Positions 8,363-16,110 of a stretch of 64,000 nt of DNA are shown one piece after another. Source of the stretch: Salinispora fenicalii (GTDB lineage: Bacteria > Actinomycetota > Actinomycetes > Mycobacteriales > Micromonosporaceae); NCBI RefSeq assembly GCF_000514815.1, contig NZ_AZWQ01000009.1, positions 224,299 through 288,298 on the forward strand, written 5' to 3'. Both the position numbers and the translations under genes were made by a program. The notes below the pieces were generated by a model that was not told the DNA's origin, made no database searches, and saw only the letters and a list, made by a program, of their open reading frames with translations. Every line of letters starts with the position of its first letter. The stretch's first letter is position 1.

Positions 8363-8851
8363 TCACGCCACCTCGGTCGGTGTGCCGCCGGTTAGCCGCA
8401 GCAGCTCCGGATAGGTGGTGGGGAAGACCGCGCGGGGTACGCCGCCAGCGGCCCAGATCTCGTCGTACTTGTCGAGGGCGGTGTCCACCAGGGTGCGCAG
8501 CGGCCGGGGGTGGCCGACCGGGGCGACTCCACCGATGACCTGCCCGGTGTGTTCGCGGACGAACTCCGGCGTGGCCCGCCGGAGTCGGGCGACGCCGATC
8601 GCCGCGGCGAGGCTGACGGTATCCACCCGGTGCGCTCCGGAGGTCAGCACCAGCAGCGGCCCGTCGGCTGTCTCGAAGACCAGGGAGTTGGCGATCTGCC
8701 CGATCTCGACATCGAGGGCGGCGGCGGCCGCCGCGGCGGTGTGGACGGCGTCGGGCAACAGGCGAACAAGGCTGGGGGCGCCAGCGCCGTCGCGTATGCC
8801 AGCGCCGTTCAGCGCCTCCTGCGTCGCCCGTACTTTCGGGTGTGGGTGCAT
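8363..8851 (-). CDS. YbaK/EbsC-type aminoacyl-tRNA deacylase
   Basis: YbaK/ProX-fold protein of 162 residues predicted to hydrolyse mischarged tRNA, such as Cys-tRNA(Pro). Motifs are GQIANSLVFETADGPLLVLT, LRRATPEFVREHTGQVIGGV, VAPVGHPRPLRTLVD and WAAGGVPRAVFPTTYPELL, which line the deacylase pocket. It is the first gene of the minus-strand run, ends 6 nt before the CrtA-like gene and is probably cotranscribed with the carotenoid genes. Its start lies exactly 6 nt after an AAGAAT hexamer, a weaker leaderless -10 candidate. No functional link with carotenoids is evident. Confidence 0.88.
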   Translation of the reverse strand: MHPHPKVRATQEALNGAGIRDGAGAPSLVRLLPDAVHTAAAAAAALDVEIGQIANSLVFETADGPLLVLTSGAHRVDTVSLAAAIGVARLRRATPEFVREHTGQVIGGVAPVGHPRPLRTLVDTALDKYDEIWAAGGVPRAVFPTTYPELLRLTGGTPTEVA

Positions 8852-9021
8852 CCGACCATTCTTCCCGGTGCGCCCCGGGTGATTTCGTTGGCCACGCCAG
8901 TGGTGGTGGTCGCTGGGTGGGCGAGCCCGAGGTGGCGACCGTGGCGGTCAGGTCGCCCAGGTTGACTGCGGTGACGCGGCGGCATTCGTGTCGTCCGACG
9001 TGCGGCGACGCACGGCACACG

Positions 9022-9076
9022 TTGTGTTTTTCTCGGCGGGAGGGTGTACTGTCAGCAGTAGTTAGAACGGGTGTTC
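9022..9076 (+). promoter_or_regulatory. Promoter with LexA-type SOS box ahead of the HEPN/mutasome block
   Basis: TACTGT (9047-9052) is a -10 candidate with a TTGTGT (9022-9027) about 19 nt upstream. GAAC-N4-GTTC, the core of the actinobacterial LexA operator, lies at 9065-9076, just past the predicted start of transcription, and is extended by GA on the right side. CTGTCAGCAG at 9049-9058 recurs as CTGACAGCAG at 9883-9892 ahead of imuA'. Binding by LexA is inferred from the match to the known consensus. Confidence 0.65.
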
Positions 9077-9217
9077 GAAAACCGAGGGTTTGTTGCTTCG
9101 CATGCTCGTTCCGACAGCCGGTGCGGTGTTTCGCGGCACTGCTCCGGGCGGGTGCGGCACCGCGGGCCGCGCCCAGGGCCATGGGCGGTCGCGAGCCCTG
9201 GCCCGTCAGGCGGGAGC

Positions 9218-9253
9218 GTCGCCCGCCGCCCACGACCCCCGGCGGCGGGCGAC
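9218..9253 (+). other. Perfect 13-bp GC hairpin in the long 5' leader of the HEPN gene
   Basis: The 13-nt arms at 9218-9230 and 9241-9253 (GTCGCCCGCCGCC and its exact complement) enclose a 10-nt loop. It lies between the SOS box and the HEPN gene, in about 350 nt of leader that shows no convincing gene on either strand. It could act as an attenuator or processing site; there is no U-tract. Confidence 0.5.
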
Positions 9254-9408
9254 GAACCTGCCGGTCCTGCCGGCCGGGTGTGGTGTGGGGAAGCGTCCAT
9301 GCCCGGCCGGCCCCCGCCGGTGCGTCTTCCTCCGCACCGCTCGACCCGGCGGCCCGTCGGCGGATCCGTCCGTCGAGGTGGCGCCTCGGCCCCTGGAGGA
9401 GACAGAGC

Positions 9409-9861
9409 ATGCCGATCAAGCCAGCTCCGGTGCCGACGGTGCCGGCCCACATGCTGCCGCAGCGCACCCCTGTCCAGCTCCTCACGGTGGCCCGTCGCGG
9501 GCTCGCCGAAGCTGCCCGCACCAGCCCTGACGGTCTCCGCTACGCAGCGGCCCACCTGGCTGCTCTGCGGGCCGCCGCGGCGTTGCTCGCTTCCCGTGCT
9601 CGCCCCGTACCGACTCGGCGTAGCCGGGTTACCAGTGTCTGGGTCCTGCTCGCCGGTGTCGCCCCCGAGCTCGACGAGTGGGCTCGGTTCTTTGCCCTGA
9701 CCGCCGGTAAGCGCGCCGCTGCCGAGGCTGGCATCCCGCGGGTCGTCACCTCCCGGGAGGCCGACGATCTGCTGCGTGCCGCCGAGGAGTTCGTGCTGGT
9801 GGTGGAGGCCGCGCTCAGCATGGCGCGAGCGCCGTCCCTTGGCGGCGGCCTGGCGGCCTGA
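9409..9861 (+). CDS. SAV_6107-family HEPN protein
   Basis: All-helical protein of 150 residues of the actinobacterial SAV_6107 HEPN family. Signature stretches are LLTVARRGLAEAA, RYAAAHLAALRAAAALLA (about 45-62), RVTSVWVLLAGVAPELDEWA and EADDLLRAAEEFVLVVEAAL. The RX4-6H ribonuclease motif of toxic HEPN proteins is not seen, so nuclease activity should not be assumed. The frame is open back to 8842, but the ATG at 9409 is chosen because GGAGGAGA lies just upstream and the family match begins here. A LexA-type box about 340 nt upstream and imuA'-imuB-dnaE2 downstream suggest a DNA-damage role. Confidence 0.82.
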   Translation: MPIKPAPVPTVPAHMLPQRTPVQLLTVARRGLAEAARTSPDGLRYAAAHLAALRAAAALLASRARPVPTRRSRVTSVWVLLAGVAPELDEWARFFALTAGKRAAAEAGIPRVVTSREADDLLRAAEEFVLVVEAALSMARAPSLGGGLAA

Positions 9862-9988
9862 GCCGCGGCGACGCGAGGGGTGCTGACAGCAGGACGAATA
9901 TCTTCCATTAAGTCCGTTTTGTGAGTTATTAAGCTATTTGTAAATGTGCTGATTCGTCGGCACGACAGCACGACAGGGGGTAGGTCCG
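9862..9988 (+). promoter_or_regulatory. AT-rich promoter region of imuA'
   Basis: This 127-nt gap contains a markedly AT-rich island (about 9895-9950) in an otherwise GC-rich region, so a separate promoter for imuA' is likely. Hexamers such as TAAGCT and TATTTG occur. No GAAC-N4-GTTC box was found here. AGGGGG at about 9974-9979 is the probable ribosome binding site of imuA'. Confidence 0.4.
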
Positions 9989-10771
9989 ATGGCGGGCCGC
10001 ATGGTGGTCGGTTCCGCCGCATTGGCGGGTCTGGTGCGTCCGGCGAGTGCGCCGGACGCGATCGGGGGGCGGCGGGTGCTGCCGGTCACCCCCGAACTGA
10101 CCAGCCTGCTGCCCAACCGGGGCCTTCGTCGCGGCAGCACGATCTCGGTCGCCGCTGGCCAGCCCCGGCACAGCGGCGCCACCTCCCTGGTCCTGGCGCT
10201 GCTCGCTGAGGCGTCCCGGGCCGGCTCGTGGTGCGCCGTGGTCGGGGTGCCGACTTTGGGGGCGGTCGCCGCTGCCGAGCTCGGGATCGCCCTGGACCGG
10301 CTCGCCCTCGTGCCGCATCCGGGGCCCGAGTGGGCCACCGTCGTCGCCACGCTGATCGACGGGGTGGATGTCGTGGTCGCCGCCACCCCGGGCGCAGTGT
10401 CTACATCGGTCGCCAGCCGGCTGGCGGCGCGGACCCGGCAGCGGGGTAGCGTCCTCGTCTCGTACGGACGGTGGGACGGCGCCGACCTGACCCTTCAGGT
10501 GATCCGGGGAGTCTGGCAGGGAGTCGGTGTCGGCCGGGGCCGGTTGCGGCGGCGGGAGGTCACCGTGGCGGCGCGGGGGCGAGGCGCCGCCACCCGTCCC
10601 CGGGAGGTGACGATCTGGCTGCCTGGTGCTGGTTCGACCCAGGTGCTTCCGGACTCGACCCATGGCGCCCGGGCGGCTTCGCCCACGGGACGTTCCGGCG
10701 CCGGGCGACTCCGAGCGGTGCCATCGGTCACCGACGCTCCCCGGCCGCTCACCCTGGCCGGTTCGGCGTGA
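9989..10771 (+). CDS. imuA': ImuA'-type mutasome protein
   Basis: Protein of 260 residues resembling mycobacterial ImuA' (Rv3395c), a RecA-like accessory protein of the mutasome. After an N-terminal tail come RRVLPVTPELTSLLPNRGLR, RRGSTISVAAGQPRHSGATS (a degenerate P-loop position with no GKT), SWCAVVGVPTLGAVAAAELG and DRLALVPHPGPEWATVVATL. It probably helps recruit ImuB and DnaE2 to damaged DNA. Its stop overlaps the imuB GTG, indicating coupled translation. Confidence 0.85.
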   Translation: MAGRMVVGSAALAGLVRPASAPDAIGGRRVLPVTPELTSLLPNRGLRRGSTISVAAGQPRHSGATSLVLALLAEASRAGSWCAVVGVPTLGAVAAAELGIALDRLALVPHPGPEWATVVATLIDGVDVVVAATPGAVSTSVASRLAARTRQRGSVLVSYGRWDGADLTLQVIRGVWQGVGVGRGRLRRREVTVAARGRGAATRPREVTIWLPGAGSTQVLPDSTHGARAASPTGRSGAGRLRAVPSVTDAPRPLTLAGSA

Positions 10772-12354
10772 CCGGGCTCCGCACGATGGCGCTCTGGTGT
10801 CCGGACTGGCCAGTGGTCGCCGCTGAGCTGGTGGAGGGGGTGCCCGCCACCGATCCGGTCGCGGTACTGCACGCCAACCGGGTGATCGCCTGCTCCGAGC
10901 AGGCCCGGGCCGGGGGAGTGCGCCGAGGACTACGGCGGCGGGAAGCGCAGAGTCGGTGCCCCCGACTCACCGTTGTCGTCCACGATCCCGCCCGGGACAC
11001 CCGAGCGTTCGAGCCGGTGGTGGCGGCAGTCGAGGAGTTGGTGGCCGGGGTGGCGGTGGTCCGTCCCGGGATGTGCGCGGTGCCGGCCCGGGGCCCGGCC
11101 CGCCACCTCGGTGGCGAGGAGGTGGCGGCGGAGCGGATCATCGAGCAGGTCGCCCAGGCCTGCGCGGTGGAGAGCCAGGTCGGCATCGCTGACGGGGAAT
11201 TCGCCGCCGGGCTGGCCGCCCGCAGCGGCCAAGTGGTCCCCCCGGGCGGGACACCGCGGTTCCTCGCCGACCAGCCGGTCGAGGCACTCGGTCGACCGGC
11301 CCTGGCCGACCTGCTGCGTCGGCTCGGTATGTGTACCCTCGGCGACTTTGCCGCGCTGTCCCCCGGCGACGTGCTGGCCCGATTCGGCGCCGACGGTGCG
11401 CTGGCCCACCGACTGGCCACGGGCCGGGACCACCGCCCGCTTGCGGTTCGGCGGCCTCCGGTAGACCTGACGGTCACCGCGGACCAGGACGAACCGCTCG
11501 ACCGCGTGGACGCGGCGGCCTTCGTCGCCCGCACGCTGGCCGAGCAGCTGCACGACCGCCTCGCCGGGTACGGGCTAGCCTGCACCCGCCTCGGGATTGA
11601 GGCGGTGACCGCGCACGGCCAGGAACTGCACCGGACCTGGCGGCACGACGGTCTGCTCACCGCCACCGCCATCGCCGACCGGACGCGGTGGCAGCTCGAC
11701 GGGTGGCTCTCGGGTGGCCGGTCGGGTGTCGAACCGGCGCGGCCCACCGCTGGCATCGTCCGGCTACGGCTGGTGCCCGACGGGGTGGTCGAGGTGGGGG
11801 CCCTCCAGCCCGGCCTGTGGGGAGAGGCCGGGGAGGAGCGGGACCGGGCCCACCGGGCGTTGAGCCGGATCCAGGGTCTCCTTGGCCCCGAGGCGGTGGT
11901 TACCGCGGTGCTCGGCGGCGGACGCTCCCCGGCCGACCAGGTGCGCCTGGTGCCGTGGGGCGATGAACGCCGGTCAGCCCGCCCCGGGTCCCCCACGTCG
12001 GGGTGGAAGCCGGACCGGCCGGGGGAGCCGCCGTGGCCGGGCCGGCTTCCACCACCGGCGCCAGCGGTGGTGCTCCCTGAACCGCTGGTCGCTACCGTGC
12101 GGGACGTCGTCGAGGAACCCGTCGTGGTCAGCGCACGCCTGGCAGTGAGTGCGGCACCGGCGTGGCTCACCATCGGGGCCGGCCGGTCGGTAGCGATCAC
12201 CGGGTGGACTGGTCCGTGGCCGGTTGACGAGCGGTGGTGGGAACCGGCAGAGGCCCGACGGCGGGCCCGGTTCCAGGTTTGCCTCGCCGATGGTGCCGCC
12301 CTGCTACTCGCGGTTGAGGGCGGCCGGTGGCTGGTGGAGGCGAGCTATGACTGA
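10768..12354 (+). CDS. imuB: ImuB, inactive Y-family polymerase subunit of the mutasome
   Basis: Y-family polymerase-like protein of 528 residues that acts as a clamp-binding hub for DnaE2. It starts at the GTG overlapping the imuA' stop (then LRTMALWCPDWPVVAAEL). Where active Y polymerases have the second acidic motif SLDEA it has VRPGMCAVPARGPARHLG, so catalytic acids are missing, as in known ImuB. The helix-hairpin-helix region (ALADLLRRLGMCTLGDFAAL) is at about residues 185-205. RLVPWGDE at about 393-400 lies where the mycobacterial clamp motif occurs. dnaE2 starts 24 nt downstream. Confidence 0.9.
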   Translation: MTGLRTMALWCPDWPVVAAELVEGVPATDPVAVLHANRVIACSEQARAGGVRRGLRRREAQSRCPRLTVVVHDPARDTRAFEPVVAAVEELVAGVAVVRPGMCAVPARGPARHLGGEEVAAERIIEQVAQACAVESQVGIADGEFAAGLAARSGQVVPPGGTPRFLADQPVEALGRPALADLLRRLGMCTLGDFAALSPGDVLARFGADGALAHRLATGRDHRPLAVRRPPVDLTVTADQDEPLDRVDAAAFVARTLAEQLHDRLAGYGLACTRLGIEAVTAHGQELHRTWRHDGLLTATAIADRTRWQLDGWLSGGRSGVEPARPTAGIVRLRLVPDGVVEVGALQPGLWGEAGEERDRAHRALSRIQGLLGPEAVVTAVLGGGRSPADQVRLVPWGDERRSARPGSPTSGWKPDRPGEPPWPGRLPPPAPAVVLPEPLVATVRDVVEEPVVVSARLAVSAAPAWLTIGAGRSVAITGWTGPWPVDERWWEPAEARRRARFQVCLADGAALLLAVEGGRWLVEASYD

Positions 12355-12378
12355 TCTTCACGGCGCAGGCGGCCACCG

Positions 12379-15300
12379 ATGAGCTTTCACAACTCGGATC
12401 TGTCGTGGTTGGAGCTGGAGCGGGTGCTCAGCGGTGAATCCACCCGGGGCCAACGTCGTACCCGCGACGGCGAGCGGCATCTGCACGTGGTGGACCCGCT
12501 GGCGGTAGAGGCCGACGGCGGCGATGCTCCCACGTGGGCCGGCAGGCGTCCGTCCCATCCGTCGCCGGTGCTAGCCGGCTCGGATGATGTAGTGCCGTAC
12601 GCCGAGTTGCACGCGCACACCAACTTCAGCTTCCTCGACGGTGCCAGCCATCCGGAGGAACTGGCCGAGGAGGCCGCCCGGCTGGGGCTTACTGCTCTCG
12701 CGGTGACCGACCACGACGGCTTCTACGGCGTGGTGCGCTTCGCCGAGGCGGCGCGTGCCCTGCACCTGCCGACGGTCTTCGGCGCGGAACTCTCTCTCGA
12801 CCTGCCGGGCACGCCCAATGGCGAGCCGGACCCGCTCGGGCGGCACCTGTTGCTGCTCGCCCACGGCCATGAGGGGTACGCCCGGTTGGCCGCCACCATC
12901 TCCCGGGCCCAGCTACGCGGTGGCGAGAAGGGCCGTCCGGTCTACGGGGAGTTGGCGGAGGTCGCGGCCGAGCTGCGGGACCACGTGTTGGTGCTCACCG
13001 GCTGCCGCAAGGGCCACGTGCCGGCCGCGCTGCTCACCGAGGGAGTCGACGCGGCGGCCCGGGAGCTGGATCGGCTGACCGCGCTGTTCGGCACGGAGAT
13101 GGTGGCGGTGGAGTTGACCGACCACGGACATCCGGTCGACACCGACTGTAACGACGCCCTCGCCGAGCTGGCGGAGGCCGCGGGGCTACCGACAGTGGCC
13201 ACCAACAACGTGCACTACGCCACTCCGGGTCGGCGTCGGCTGGCCACCACACTTGCCGCGGTCCGGGCCCGACGCAGCCTGGACGAGATCGACGGCTGGC
13301 TACCCGCTGCCGGCACCGCCCATCTGCGTAGCGGTGCCGAGATGGCGGCCCGGTTCGCCGCCTATCCGGGGGCTGTGGCCCGGGCCGCTGAGTTCGGCGC
13401 GGAACTCGCTTTCGATCTACAACTCGTCGCCCCGGCGCTACCGGTGTATCCGGTGGGGTCCGGGCACACCGAGATGAGCTGGCTGCGTCATCTCACGGCG
13501 CGGGGGGCACGCGAGCGTTACGGCCCGCCGGAGGCGCACCCCGAGGCGTACGCGCAGCTTGAACATGAGCTGAACATGATCGAGGAACTGGGCTTTCCCG
13601 GCTACTTCCTGGTGGTCTACGACATCGTCACGTTCTGCCGTGCGCAGGACATCTACTGTCAGGGCCGAGGGTCGGCGGCGAACTCGGCGGTCTGCTACGC
13701 GTTACGAATTACCAACGTTGATGCGGTCCGCCACCGGCTGCTCTTCGAGCGTTTCCTCGCCCCGGAGCGGGATGGGCCACCGGACATTGACGTGGACATC
13801 GAGTCTTCCCGTCGAGAGGAGGTCATCCAACACGTCTACGCCCGGTACGGGCGGGAGCGCACCGCTCAGGTCGCCAACGTCATCTCGTACCGGCCCCGGT
13901 CGGCGGTGCGGGACGTAGCGAAGGCGTTCGGGTTCTCGCCCGGCCAGCAGGACGCCTGGAGCAAACAGATCGATCGGTGGGGTTCGGTCGCCGAGGCCGA
14001 TGTCGAGGGCATCCCCGAGCCGGTGGTGGCGTACGCCGACGCGGTGCAGACCTTTCCCCGGCATCTGGGCATCCACTCCGGTGGCATGGTGATTTGCGAC
14101 CGGCCGGTGATCGAGGTGTGCCCGGTGGAGTGGGGGCGGATGCCCGGCCGGAGCGTGCTCCAGTGGGACAAGGACGACTGCGCTGCCGTCGGGTTGGTCA
14201 AGTTCGACCTGCTCGGCCTCGGCATGCTCGCCGCGTTGCACCACGGTTACGACATGATCGGGGCGCGGCTCGAACTGGGCGACATGACCCTGGATGACGC
14301 CGAGGTCTACGACATGCTCTGCCGGGCCGACTCGGTCGGGGTGTTTCAGGTGGAGAGTCGCGCCCAGATGGCCACCCTGCCCCGGCTCAAGCCCCGCTGC
14401 TTCTACGACCTGGTGGTGGAGGTGGCGCTGATCCGGCCTGGACCGGTCCAGGGCGGCTCGGTGCATCCGTACATCCGGCGTAAGAACGGCCAGGAGCCGG
14501 TCACCTTCGCGCATCCGCTGATGCGTAACGCACTGGAGAAGACCTTGGGCGTGCCGCTGTTCCAGGAGCAGCTTATGCAGCTCGCCATCGATCTGGCCGG
14601 CTTCGACGCGGCTGAGGCGGACCAACTGCGCCGGGCGATGGGGGCCAAGCGGTCGGCGGAGCGGATGGCTAAGATCGCCGATCGGCTCTACGCCGGTATG
14701 GCCGAGCGGGGCATCACCGGTGAGCTGGCCGACGATGTATACCGCAAGCTGACCGCGTTTGCTAGCTATGGCTTCCCGGAGAGCCACGCGATGAGCTTTG
14801 CCTATCTGGTCTACGCCAGTTCCTGGCTTAAGCGGTATCACCCGGCGCCGTTCCTGGCCGCGCTGCTCAACGCCCAGCCGATGGGGTTCTACTCGCCGCA
14901 GACCCTGGTGGATGACGCCCGCCGGCACGGGGTGGAGGTCCGTCGGCCGGATGTCAATGCCAGTGGTGCCGACGCAGTCCTGGAGTCCACCTCGAACACC
15001 CGTTGGGGAAGCCAGCCGGGGGAGCCGTCGCACGCGTGGGGGCTGGGTGGTCCGGCGGTTCGGCTCGGGCTGGGCAGCGTGCGTACGCTCGGCGTGGAGG
15101 CGGCCAGGCAGATCGAGACCGAGCGGGCAGCGCATGGGCCGTATCGAGATATGTCGGATCTGGCCCGGCGGGTAGGTCTGACCGCCGGGCAACTGGAGGC
15201 GCTAGCCACCGCGGATGCCTTTGCGTGTTTCGGCGTGACCCGGCGGCAGGCGCTCTGGAGCGCTGGGGCGGCAGCCCAGGAGCATCCCGACCGCCTACCC

Positions 15301-15753
15301 AACACCGCGCCCGGCACGGTCGCGCCGATGCTGCCCGGGATGGCGGCGGTCGATCGTCTCGTCGCGGATGTCTGGGCGACCGGGCTGTCGCCGGAGAGCC
15401 ATCCAGCCCGGTTCGTCCGGGATCAGCTCGACGCCCTGGGAGCGGTGCCGATCGCTCGGCTTGCGCAGATGGAACCGGGTCGGCGGATTCGGGTTGGCGG
15501 GATCGTCACCCACCGGCAGCGTCCGGCAACCGCGGGTGGGGTCACCTTTCTCAACCTGGAGGACGAGACGGGGATGCTCAACGTCACCTGTTCCCCCGGG
15601 CTGTGGCAGCGCTATCGGCAGGTGGCGAAGAACAGCGGGGGACTGGTGGTCCGGGGTCTCCTCCACCGGCACGAGGGGGTGATCAATCTCACCGCTGACC
15701 GGCTGGACCCGATTGAACTCCCGGTTCGGCCGGCCGCCCGTGATTTTCGGTGA
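12379..15753 (+). CDS. dnaE2: Error-prone DNA polymerase DnaE2
   Basis: C-family polymerase of 1124 residues, normal length for DnaE2, performing translesion synthesis after damage. The PHP domain begins with ELHAHTNFSFLDGASHPEEL and TALAVTDHDGFYG (about residues 75-115). The polymerase core has CQGRGSAANSAVCYALRI, APERDGPPDIDVDIESSR (catalytic Asp pair), QWDKDDCAAVGLVKFDLLGL and FASYGFPESHAMSFAYLVYA. A C-terminal OB-fold includes GGIVTHRQRPATAGGVTFLN. It completes an imuA'-imuB-dnaE2 operon, with all three mutasome genes together, unlike M. tuberculosis where dnaE2 is separate. Confidence 0.95.
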   Translation: MSFHNSDLSWLELERVLSGESTRGQRRTRDGERHLHVVDPLAVEADGGDAPTWAGRRPSHPSPVLAGSDDVVPYAELHAHTNFSFLDGASHPEELAEEAARLGLTALAVTDHDGFYGVVRFAEAARALHLPTVFGAELSLDLPGTPNGEPDPLGRHLLLLAHGHEGYARLAATISRAQLRGGEKGRPVYGELAEVAAELRDHVLVLTGCRKGHVPAALLTEGVDAAARELDRLTALFGTEMVAVELTDHGHPVDTDCNDALAELAEAAGLPTVATNNVHYATPGRRRLATTLAAVRARRSLDEIDGWLPAAGTAHLRSGAEMAARFAAYPGAVARAAEFGAELAFDLQLVAPALPVYPVGSGHTEMSWLRHLTARGARERYGPPEAHPEAYAQLEHELNMIEELGFPGYFLVVYDIVTFCRAQDIYCQGRGSAANSAVCYALRITNVDAVRHRLLFERFLAPERDGPPDIDVDIESSRREEVIQHVYARYGRERTAQVANVISYRPRSAVRDVAKAFGFSPGQQDAWSKQIDRWGSVAEADVEGIPEPVVAYADAVQTFPRHLGIHSGGMVICDRPVIEVCPVEWGRMPGRSVLQWDKDDCAAVGLVKFDLLGLGMLAALHHGYDMIGARLELGDMTLDDAEVYDMLCRADSVGVFQVESRAQMATLPRLKPRCFYDLVVEVALIRPGPVQGGSVHPYIRRKNGQEPVTFAHPLMRNALEKTLGVPLFQEQLMQLAIDLAGFDAAEADQLRRAMGAKRSAERMAKIADRLYAGMAERGITGELADDVYRKLTAFASYGFPESHAMSFAYLVYASSWLKRYHPAPFLAALLNAQPMGFYSPQTLVDDARRHGVEVRRPDVNASGADAVLESTSNTRWGSQPGEPSHAWGLGGPAVRLGLGSVRTLGVEAARQIETERAAHGPYRDMSDLARRVGLTAGQLEALATADAFACFGVTRRQALWSAGAAAQEHPDRLPNTAPGTVAPMLPGMAAVDRLVADVWATGLSPESHPARFVRDQLDALGAVPIARLAQMEPGRRIRVGGIVTHRQRPATAGGVTFLNLEDETGMLNVTCSPGLWQRYRQVAKNSGGLVVRGLLHRHEGVINLTADRLDPIELPVRPAARDFR

Positions 15754-15850
15754 TCATTAAGTGATTCAGGTTACGGTTTTTCGTTTTGGGTGGCAGGAGA
15801 ATCCTGCCCGCGCTGGCAACGTGGCCCGCGCGGTACGAGGGGATGAACCG

Positions 15851-16030
15851 ATGATGGGGGATCGCGCCTACAACGGTGGGGTGGCCAACACGAGCCGGAC
15901 CCGGCTCGGCGCCGGATGGGTGCCTACCCATCACGCCGAGGCCCGGGAGTACGAGATCACCGAGGGGCCGGTGGCGAATTCGGTGCGTTCGCGGCACGAG
16001 GAGGAAGCCGTCGCCGGCGGCGAGTCCTGA
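15851..16030 (+). CDS. Small protein of unknown function
   Basis: A 59-residue ORF with a good ribosome binding site (GAGGGG, 8-9 nt before the ATG). It is polar, with no signal peptide or membrane segment; readable stretches are GVANTSRTRLGAGWVPTH and HAEAREYEITEGPVANSV. The family is not recognised. The frame is open from 15761, but the ATG with the ribosome binding site is preferred. An AT-rich stretch (about 15750-15795) upstream may hold its promoter. Its stop codon lies inside the first unit of a 17-bp tandem repeat. Confidence 0.6.
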   Translation: MMGDRAYNGGVANTSRTRLGAGWVPTHHAEAREYEITEGPVANSVRSRHEEEAVAGGES

Positions 16031-16088
16031 CCGGCGGCGAATCCTGACCGGCCCCGAGTCCTGACCCGCGGCGAGTCCGGACCGGCCA
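16021..16088 (+). repeat. Four tandem 17-bp repeats
   Basis: Four units (16021-16037, 16038-16054, 16055-16071, 16072-16088) follow CGAGTCCTGACCGGCGG with one to a few substitutions each. The array starts in the last codons of the small ORF and fills the gap to the methyltransferase. Confidence 0.75.
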
Positions 16089-16110
16089 GCCGTTCCGGAC
16101 GGGACTGGAC

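Noticed and set aside
8842..9408. N-terminal extension of the HEPN ORF back to 8842
   Set aside because: The extension has no family similarity, contains the SOS promoter and a hairpin, and a strong ribosome binding site lies right before the ATG at 9409.
9883..9988. Second LexA box directly upstream of imuA'
   Set aside because: No GAAC-N4-GTTC or close variant is present in the gap; only the AT-rich island and CTGACAGCAG were seen.
13702..15192. 496-codon open frame on the minus strand opposite dnaE2
   Set aside because: Antisense to the DnaE2 polymerase core; no recognisable domain.
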